From: Paracoccaceae bacterium
Lineage (GTDB): Bacteria; Pseudomonadota; Alphaproteobacteria; Rhodobacterales; Rhodobacteraceae
Direction: 5' to 3'
Assembly (NCBI GenBank): GCA_007121115.1
Contig: SKMI01000154.1
Coordinates: forward strand, 1-9,629
DNA length: 9,629 nt
Every line of letters begins with the position of its first letter. Within the stretch, counting starts at the first letter, position 1. The notes under the pieces were generated by a model. It had not been told where the DNA came from. It worked only from the letters and a program-made list of their open reading frames with translations, and made no database searches. A program made the position numbers and the translations under genes. Of this stretch, positions 1 through 5,048 are shown one piece after another.

Positions 1-13
1 CCCAACGCCTGTG

Positions 14-36
14 CCGTCGCAGGGAACCTGCGGCGG
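14..36. repeat. Strong stem-loop near the left edge
   Basis: Read on the plus strand, bases 14-23 pair with 27-36 in a 10-bp stem (one G-T wobble at 17/33) closed by a GAA loop. It is followed at 47-61 by a much smaller GGGA/TCCC hairpin and four T residues. This could be the end of a plus-strand gene lying left of the window, since the small hairpin plus T-run has the order of a weak intrinsic terminator. The MATE gene ends about 92 bp away on the other strand, and read that way there is no T-run, so it is a poor terminator for that gene. The rest of 1-127 shows no gene I can recognise. Confidence 0.4.
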
Positions 37-127
37 TTCAGGGGGCGGGAGCATCCCTTTTCCGGTCAGTGCCCGCGATCCGGAGTGGCGCGCGTTCTGC
101 ACTGTCATGGCGACGGTGCGCCGCGGC

Positions 128-1510
128 TCAGGTCGCCGATCCGGCCACGGCGACAGGCTGCGCCGCCCCCGCGCCGCGCCAGAAACGCAGCATCAGCAGC
201 ACCGCCGCCAGCGTCAGCCCGATCACCAGCCCGAACCAGATCCCCTGCGGCCCGAAGCCGAAGGTCACGCCCAGGAGATAGCTGCCGCCGAACCCCGCGA
301 TCCAGTAGCTTCCGGCGGCGATATACATGGGCACCCGCGTATCCTTGACCCCGCGCAACAGCCCCATGGCCATCACCTGCGCCGCATCCGCCAACTGAAA
401 CAGCGCCGCTACCAGCAGCAGCGACACGCCCAGCGGGATGATCACCGCGCGCTCGGGGTCGTCCGGCGCCAGGAACAGCCCCACCATTGGCGCGGCGAAG
501 GCCACATAGACTCCCATGGTCAGCGTGGCAAAGACCAGCGACACCGCCACCGCCGCCTGCCCGCCCCGGCGCAGCGCCGCGTGGTCCCCGCGCCCGCGCG
601 CGCGTCCCACCACCACCGTCGCCGCGTTCGACAGACCCAGATGGATCATGAAGAACGCCGCCGTGATCTCCAGCGCGATCCCGTGGGCCGCCAGTTCGCG
701 GGTGCCAAACCAGCCCATCAGGATCGCCGTGGCCGCGAACAGCCCCGCCTCGGCCACCAGCGCGATGCCGATGGGCCAGCCCAGCCGCCAGACCTGCGCC
801 ATGGCCGCCCAGTCCGGCCGCCAGAACCGCGCCCAAAGCGTGTAGCGGCGCAGGGCAGGCAGCCAGGCGCAATAGAGCATCAGCGCCAGCGCGCTGGCCA
901 GTTGCACGATGATCGTGGCAATCGCCGCCCCGCGCACACCCATCGCGGGCACGCCCAGGTTGCCGAAGATGAACACCCAGTTCGCCGCGATGTTGACGAA
1001 GACCGCCGCAACCGTGACCCAGAGCACCACCTGCGTGCGTTCCAGTGCGGCCAGGTAGCACTTGAGCACCATCACCATCAGCGCGGGCAACATGGCGAAG
1101 ACCAGGATGCGCAGGTAATCCTGCGTCAGCGCCGCCACCTCGGGCGGCTGCGAGAGCGCCAGCAGGATCGGCCCGGACCACCAAAGAAGCGGCATCACCC
1201 CCAGCCCGAAGGCCACCGACAGCCACAGCCCCATGCGCGTGGCGCGGCGCACTTCGGTATCGTCCCCAGCCGCGGCCGCCGTTGCCACCATGGGCATCAC
1301 CGCATTGGCGATGCCCGACCCGAGGATGAAAAGCGTGAAGAACACCGTCGCCCCCAGCACGCCCGCGGCCAGGTCGGTCACGCCGTACCAGCCCAGCATC
1401 ACCGTATCGGTGATCTGCAGCGCGAACTGCGCCAGATGACTGCCGGCAAGCGGCAGCCCCAGCGCCAGAACCAGCCGCGCGTCGGCCATATGCGAACGGA
1501 AGGGAAGCAT
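128..1510 (-). CDS. MATE-family multidrug/toxin efflux transporter (NorM-like)
   Basis: A 460-residue inner-membrane antiporter of the MATE family, which expels cationic drugs, dyes or metabolites in exchange for Na+ or H+. The protein is almost entirely hydrophobic, consistent with the 12 helices and the 440-460 residue length of the family. The first helix has the typical MATE opening (LGLPLAGSHLAQFALQITDT followed by VMLGWYG, about residues 17-43), and the two homologous halves are separated near residues 220-240. The chosen ATG at 1510 has a weak GCGGGG just upstream. A second ATG seven codons in (1489) has no ribosome binding site and would leave almost no residues before helix 1. The gene stands alone; the spacer upstream of it contains a candidate short gene on the same strand. 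The substrate cannot be told from sequence. The family call is firm; the NorM subgroup is inference from overall resemblance. Confidence 0.93.
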   Translation of the reverse strand: MLPFRSHMADARLVLALGLPLAGSHLAQFALQITDTVMLGWYGVTDLAAGVLGATVFFTLFILGSGIANAVMPMVATAAAAGDDTEVRRATRMGLWLSVAFGLGVMPLLWWSGPILLALSQPPEVAALTQDYLRILVFAMLPALMVMVLKCYLAALERTQVVLWVTVAAVFVNIAANWVFIFGNLGVPAMGVRGAAIATIIVQLASALALMLYCAWLPALRRYTLWARFWRPDWAAMAQVWRLGWPIGIALVAEAGLFAATAILMGWFGTRELAAHGIALEITAAFFMIHLGLSNAATVVVGRARGRGDHAALRRGGQAAVAVSLVFATLTMGVYVAFAAPMVGLFLAPDDPERAVIIPLGVSLLLVAALFQLADAAQVMAMGLLRGVKDTRVPMYIAAGSYWIAGFGGSYLLGVTFGFGPQGIWFGLVIGLTLAAVLLMLRFWRGAGAAQPVAVAGSAT

Positions 1511-1751
1511 CGGCCCCGCTTACGCCCCGCCCCGCGGCGCGGCAAGAGGCATCGGAGCCAGGTCAGGGACCGCAGGTTGCGCGAAGGGGGCAGGATATGC
1601 CGAAGGCTGGACCGGGGACCGGACACGGCACCCTTGCAGAATGCGTCACCCGGAGCACCGGAGCCGCGGGGCGAAAACGGAGCGGCACGAGGGCCAGCCC
1701 ACGGGTCGCGCTCAGTTCAGGGTCGCGGCCGACGTGCGCGCCGCAACAGGG
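1511..1751. other. Spacer upstream of the MATE gene, with an 8-bp direct repeat
   Basis: No gene is supported here on either strand; the open plus-strand frames crossing it have no recognisable protein character. It contains GGGTCGCG twice, at 1703-1710 and 1720-1727, spaced 17 bp start to start, and GGACCGG twice in tandem at 1609-1622. These could be regulator sites or chance in GC-rich DNA. I could not identify a convincing -35/-10 promoter for the MATE gene. Confidence 0.4.
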
Positions 1752-1883
1752 TCAGCAGGCCACCGCAGACGCTGCGCGCTCGGCGCGGCGCATCCGCTTG
1801 GCTGCGCGCTGCCAGGGCAAGGGCTGCGTCAGCGCCGCGCTCTCCGTGATGATCCAGCCTGTCCAGCGCTTGCGTGCGGGCAT
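1752..1883 (-). CDS. Candidate short basic protein, 43 residues, unknown function
   Basis: A short open frame encoding 43 residues, beginning MPARKRWTGWIITESAALTQ and continuing with LPWQR and an Arg/Ala-rich C-terminus ending in Cys. An AAAGGA sequence 7 bases before the ATG (1891-1896) is a good ribosome binding site, which is the main reason to take it seriously. The composition is strongly basic (Arg/Lys) with three Trp residues and no signal peptide or membrane segment. It lies 126 bp downstream of the DUF418 gene on the same strand and about 240 bp upstream of the MATE gene. The pattern Lys-Arg-Trp near the start and a Leu-Pro-Trp followed by basic residues resembles, from memory, short uncharacterised proteins of Rhodobacterales; that is an impression, not a search result. 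No function is proposed. Confidence 0.5.
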   Translation of the reverse strand: MPARKRWTGWIITESAALTQPLPWQRAAKRMRRAERAASAVAC

Positions 1884-1896
1884 GGTCCTGTCCTTT

Positions 1897-1949
1897 CCTG
1901 AAACGGTGTTGGCCTCTGCTCAGGAACCGAGGATGTTAACCATTTCAGG
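1897..1949. promoter_or_regulatory. Inverted repeat in the leader of the 43-residue ORF
   Basis: CCTGAAA at 1897-1903 and its complement TTTCAGG at 1943-1949 form 7-bp perfect arms 39 bp apart. The near arm abuts the ribosome binding site of the short gene, and the region between is noticeably more A/T-rich (including GTTAAC at 1935-1940) than its surroundings, as expected of a promoter region. It may be a regulator site or a leader structure; chance cannot be excluded. Confidence 0.25.
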
Positions 1950-2009
1950 CACAATCATGACGCGGTGCGGACCGTTTGATGACCCTTGGCGCCGCTGGTT
2001 CGCCTGCGC

Positions 2010-3269
2010 TCAGCCGGCCGCCCCTGCACGCGTTGCCATCGTCAGCGGCTGCACCTGCATCCGGGTCAGCGACCGCCAGAGCCATTCCCAGGGACCAAAC
2101 AGGAACCACGCGAACCACAGCCGCGCGAACCCTGCCAGCAGCGCAATGCTTGCCAGCGCCACCAGCAGCACCTGCGCCGTGCCCAGCGTGCCGATCAACC
2201 CCAAGCCCCAGCCATAGAACACCGCGCCCCCCAGCGCGGCGGACATCAGGTAGCCGGTCAGGCTCATCCGTCCCAGCGGCGCCAGCGCCCGGTGCACCCA
2301 TCCAGTGCGCGCGCTGCCCAGCAGGTAGCCAAGCACCAACAGATAGCCCAGCGCCATGATCGGTGCGTGCAGCACCCCGAGTGCCGCGACAAGCGTCGCC
2401 TCCGCCCCGGCACCCAGTTGCAGCCCAAGGCCCAGACCCATCAGCGCCGCCCCTGCGCCCAACCATGACACGGGAACGCCCGCGCGCAGGCGCTTGAGCA
2501 TCCCCGAAAGCCCCGCCGCCAACCCCAGCAGGAACAGCCCCGACAGCATGAACAGCCGCATCAACAGCAGGCTGTCGACCCCATCGGTGGCGTTCAGCAC
2601 CATGTCGAGGTTCTGCCGCACGGTGTCGCCATAGGCGGGCGAGGCATAGACCTCGAGGTTCTCCACATGCCCCTGCGGCACCGGCTCGGGCCGCGCAAAG
2701 CCGCCAAGGGCCAGGATCACCGGCCCCGAGGCCAGCAAGGCAGCGCCCGCGCCCACCAGCACGCGCTGCGAGAAACGCGCCGCCAGCGGCAGCACCAGCC
2801 CCAGCGCGGCATAGGACATCAGGATATCCGCCCAGAACAGGAACAGCGCGTTAAACAGACCCAGGCCCGCCAGCACCAGCAAACGGCGCAGGAAAAGCAT
2901 CCCCGGCGCCTCGCCCTGCGCGGCCGCGCTGCGCAGGATCAGGCTGAAGCTCAGCCCGAAGAGGAAGGAAAACGCCGCCAGCGCCTTGCCTTCGAACAGC
3001 ACGTCCAGCCCGTGCCAGAGCGCCATATCGAACGGTCCCAGCGCCTCGGCCCGCGCATCCGGCGTCAAGTAGGCCAGCCCCGAAATGGTGAGCATGTTGA
3101 CCACGATCACCGCGCTCAGGACCAACGCCCGAAGGGTGTCCAGCCGGGTCTCCCGGCCTGCACCGGCTGACGTCTGTGCACCGCCTTCCAAGGCGGCCAT
3201 TTCCGTCGCTGCCCCCGTCGCTGCCCCCGTCGCTGCCATGATCTCGCGCCTTTCCGCTGCCGTGCTCAC
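2010..3269 (-). CDS. DUF418 domain-containing membrane protein (YeiB-like)
   Basis: A polytopic inner-membrane protein of the DUF418/YeiB (COG2311) type; its biochemical role is not established, so none is assigned. After a roughly 40-residue Ala/Gly-rich N-terminus comes the typical family entry RLDTLRALVLSAVIVVNML (about residues 42-60), then several membrane helices. The DUF418 part is about residues 260-405, with GRMSLTGYL (333-341) and FGPWEWLWRSLT (391-402) matching the family's conserved end. Two starts are plausible. GTG at 3269 has GGAG 7 bases upstream and gives 419 residues. ATG at 3239 has AAGG 9 bases upstream and gives 409. The dispensable low-complexity N-terminus, built on a 12-bp tandem repeat, does not help decide. 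It lies 162 bp downstream of gabD on the same strand, but a large inverted repeat between them makes a shared transcript uncertain. Confidence 0.88.
   Translation of the reverse strand: MSTAAERREIMAATGAATGAATEMAALEGGAQTSAGAGRETRLDTLRALVLSAVIVVNMLTISGLAYLTPDARAEALGPFDMALWHGLDVLFEGKALAAFSFLFGLSFSLILRSAAAQGEAPGMLFLRRLLVLAGLGLFNALFLFWADILMSYAALGLVLPLAARFSQRVLVGAGAALLASGPVILALGGFARPEPVPQGHVENLEVYASPAYGDTVRQNLDMVLNATDGVDSLLLMRLFMLSGLFLLGLAAGLSGMLKRLRAGVPVSWLGAGAALMGLGLGLQLGAGAEATLVAALGVLHAPIMALGYLLVLGYLLGSARTGWVHRALAPLGRMSLTGYLMSAALGGAVFYGWGLGLIGTLGTAQVLLVALASIALLAGFARLWFAWFLFGPWEWLWRSLTRMQVQPLTMATRAGAAG
3205..3237. repeat. 12-bp tandem repeat in the DUF418 N-terminus
   Basis: The unit GTCGCTGCCCCC occurs at 3205-3216 and 3217-3228, followed by its first nine bases at 3229-3237. 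On the minus strand it encodes the four-residue unit Gly-Ala-Ala-Thr repeated after the ATG at 3239. Because the unit is a multiple of three, copy-number changes would alter length without shifting the frame. Confidence 0.85.
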
Positions 3270-3343
3270 GCCACCGCTCCATACCGCGGGTTCGACAAAT
3301 ATAGGTCACGCGATTGCGAGGCGCTTCCGGCACCGGGCCGCTT

Positions 3344-3392
3344 GCGCGGATTTCAGCCGGAACAGGCCGCGTTCATCGGCAGAAATCCGCGC
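3344..3392. repeat. Perfect 11-bp inverted repeat / large stem-loop between gabD and the DUF418 gene
   Basis: GCGCGGATTTC at 3344-3354 is matched exactly by GAAATCCGCGC at 3382-3392. Pairing continues inside after one A/A mismatch (GCCG at 3356-3359 with CGGC at 3377-3380, then a G-T at 3360/3376), and AAC at 3361-3363 can pair with GTT at 3371-3373. The whole forms one long hairpin in the 162-bp spacer, about 40 bp after the gabD stop. It could end the gabD transcript or protect its 3' end, or be a palindromic repeat or an operator ahead of the DUF418 gene. No T-run follows on either strand, so it is not a standard intrinsic terminator. Confidence 0.7.
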
Positions 3393-3431
3393 GTATGCCG
3401 GGCGCGCCAAGGGCCGGCCCGAGCCCAGTGC

Positions 3432-4910
3432 TCAGACACTCAGGCAGATGTATTTCATCTCCAGATAATCCTCGATCCCGTGGCGCGAGCCTTCGCGGCC
3501 CAGTCCGGACTGCTTGACGCCGCCGAAGGGCGCGACCTCGGTCGAGATGATGCCGGTGTTCACGCCGACGATGCCGTATTCCAGCGCCTCCTGCACGCGG
3601 GTGATGCGGCCCACATCGCGGGCGTAGAAATAGGCCGCGAGACCGAAGATGGTGTCATTGGCCTGGGCGATCGCCTCGGCCTCGGTGTCGAAGCGAAAGA
3701 TCGGTGCGAGGGGGCCGAAGGTCTCTTCCTGCGCCACCTTCATGGACGGCGTGACCCCGGTGACGATGGTGGGCTGGAAGAAATTGCCCCCCTGCGCGTG
3801 CCGCGCCCCGCCGGTGCGCACCTGCCCGCCCTGCGCCAGCACATCGGCGATATGTTCCTCGACCTTGCTCAGCGCATCGGCATTGATCAGCGGGCCCAGA
3901 TCAACGCCCGGCTCCAGCCCGTCGCCCACCTGCATCGCCTCCACCGCCGCTGTCAGTTTTTCGACAAAGGCATCATGCACCGCGGCCTGCACATAGATCC
4001 GGTTGGCGCAGACGCAGGTTTGCCCGTTGTTGCGATATTTCGACATGATTGCGCCCTGCACCGCCGCGTCCAGATCGGCGTCATCGAATACGATGAACGG
4101 CGCGTTACCCCCCAATTCCATGGAACATTTCATAACCTGATCGGCGGCTTGCCGCAGCAGGATGCGGCCCACCTCGGTGCTGCCCGTGAATGTCAGTTTT
4201 CGAACAGTCGGGTTCTCACAAAACTCCTTGCCGATATCCGAGGACCGCGACGACGGGATGACCGAAAGCACACCTGCCGGCACACCTGCCCGTTCCGCCA
4301 GAACCGCCATGGCCAGCGCCGACAGCGGCGTTTCCGCGGCCGGGCGGGCGACAAAGCCGCAGCCCACCGCCAGCGCCGGAGCCACCTTGCGCGCGATCAT
4401 CGCGTTGGGAAAGTTCCACGGCGTAATCGAGGCCGCAACCCCGATGGGCTGGCGGATCACGCTGATGCGCTTGTCAGGCTGGTGGCCGGGGATGGTCTCG
4501 CCGTAGACGCGCTTGGCCTCCTCGCCGAACCATTCGATGAAACTGGCGCCATAGGCGATCTCGCCCTTCGCCTCGGCCAGCGGCTTGCCCATCTCGGCGG
4601 TCAGGATGGTGGCCAGATCGTCGGCGTTTTCCATCATCAGATCATGCCAACGGCGCAGCACCTGCGCGCGCTCCTTGGCCGTGCGCGCCGCCCAGTCGGC
4701 CCGTGCGCGCTCGGCGGCGTCGATGGCGCGGGCGGTCTCGGCGCGCGAGAAATCGGCCACCTGCGCGATCACGTCGCCGCGCGCGGGATTGCGCACCGCG
4801 AAGGTGGCGCCGTCATCGGCATCGACCCAGTCCCCGGCGATGAACCCGCGCGTGCGCAGCAACTCCGGGTCACGCAGCATGGCGGCAAGATCGGTATTGT
4901 CATCAAGCAT
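3432..4910 (-). CDS. gabD: NAD(P)-dependent succinate-semialdehyde dehydrogenase
   Basis: A 492-residue cytoplasmic aldehyde dehydrogenase that oxidises succinate semialdehyde to succinate with NAD(P)+, the last step of GABA breakdown. The ALDH motifs are all present: PWNFP with the oxyanion Asn166, FTGSTEVG (241-248) at the cofactor, general base Glu265 in ELGG, and nucleophile Cys299 in GQTCVCANR. The Cys299/Cys301 pair is characteristic of GabD and in the human enzyme forms a redox-switch disulfide. At the cofactor-ribose position, where most ALDHs read KPA, this one reads RPA (Arg189). The start is fixed by AAGGAG at 4917-4922, six bases before the ATG; the frame stays open upstream to 5132 but has no such signal there. 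A glutarate-semialdehyde dehydrogenase (DavD-like) is the main alternative, as the two cannot be separated reliably by sequence. No GABA transaminase gene is next to it. Confidence 0.92.
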   Translation of the reverse strand: MLDDNTDLAAMLRDPELLRTRGFIAGDWVDADDGATFAVRNPARGDVIAQVADFSRAETARAIDAAERARADWAARTAKERAQVLRRWHDLMMENADDLATILTAEMGKPLAEAKGEIAYGASFIEWFGEEAKRVYGETIPGHQPDKRISVIRQPIGVAASITPWNFPNAMIARKVAPALAVGCGFVARPAAETPLSALAMAVLAERAGVPAGVLSVIPSSRSSDIGKEFCENPTVRKLTFTGSTEVGRILLRQAADQVMKCSMELGGNAPFIVFDDADLDAAVQGAIMSKYRNNGQTCVCANRIYVQAAVHDAFVEKLTAAVEAMQVGDGLEPGVDLGPLINADALSKVEEHIADVLAQGGQVRTGGARHAQGGNFFQPTIVTGVTPSMKVAQEETFGPLAPIFRFDTEAEAIAQANDTIFGLAAYFYARDVGRITRVQEALEYGIVGVNTGIISTEVAPFGGVKQSGLGREGSRHGIEDYLEMKYICLSV

Positions 4911-4916
4911 CTGGCT

Positions 4917-4922
4917 CTCCTT
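4917..4922 (-). promoter_or_regulatory. Ribosome binding site of gabD
   Basis: AAGGAG on the minus strand, six bases before the ATG at 4910. It decides the gabD start against in-frame starts further upstream (open to 5132), which would add about 74 residues with no ALDH character and would overlap the start of the divergent cyclase gene. Confidence 0.85.
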
Positions 4923-4947
4923 CCGGATCATCGCGGACAGCTTAACC

Positions 4948-4974
4948 GCAGGGCACGGCGGATGACCACCCTGC
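4948..4974. promoter_or_regulatory. Inverted repeat in the gabD/cyclase divergent spacer
   Basis: GCAGGG at 4948-4953 and CCCTGC at 4969-4974 are perfect 6-bp arms 15 bp apart (21 bp centre to centre, two helical turns). This geometry suits a dimeric regulator, and the site is 38-64 bp upstream of the gabD start. The same CCTGC/GCAGG core recurs in the palindrome at 5019-5031, which strengthens the case modestly. No regulator gene is nearby in the window. Confidence 0.35.
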
Positions 4975-5018
4975 CCGGCCCGCCCCCGCGCAAGGAATTG
5001 TTTACTTCCGGCTGCTAT

Positions 5019-5031
5019 TCCTGCGGCAGGA
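5019..5031. promoter_or_regulatory. 13-bp palindrome just upstream of the cyclase gene
   Basis: TCCTGCGGCAGGA is a perfect palindrome about one central base, lying 17 bp before the ATG of the cyclase. It repeats the CCTGC/GCAGG core of the inverted repeat at 4948-4974. It could be a repressor site or a leader hairpin affecting translation of the cyclase, which lacks a good ribosome binding site. Confidence 0.4.
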
Positions 5032-5048
5032 CACCCGGCGGAACCGGT

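Noticed and set aside
11..1849. 612-codon plus-strand frame across the MATE gene
   Set aside because: Translation is dominated by Arg, Gln, His and Pro with no recognisable domain, and the opposite strand encodes an obvious MATE transporter.
5000..5024. TTGTTT and TATTCC as a -35/-10 promoter for the cyclase
   Set aside because: The spacing is only about 12 bp, too short for a sigma-70 promoter.
3342..5048. Plus-strand frame open for 569 codons in front of and continuous with the cyclase, antisense to gabD
   Set aside because: It is the complement of a clear aldehyde dehydrogenase; its Arg/His/Gly-rich translation has no domain character until the cyclase begins. Long antisense open frames are expected in GC-rich DNA where third positions are mostly G or C.
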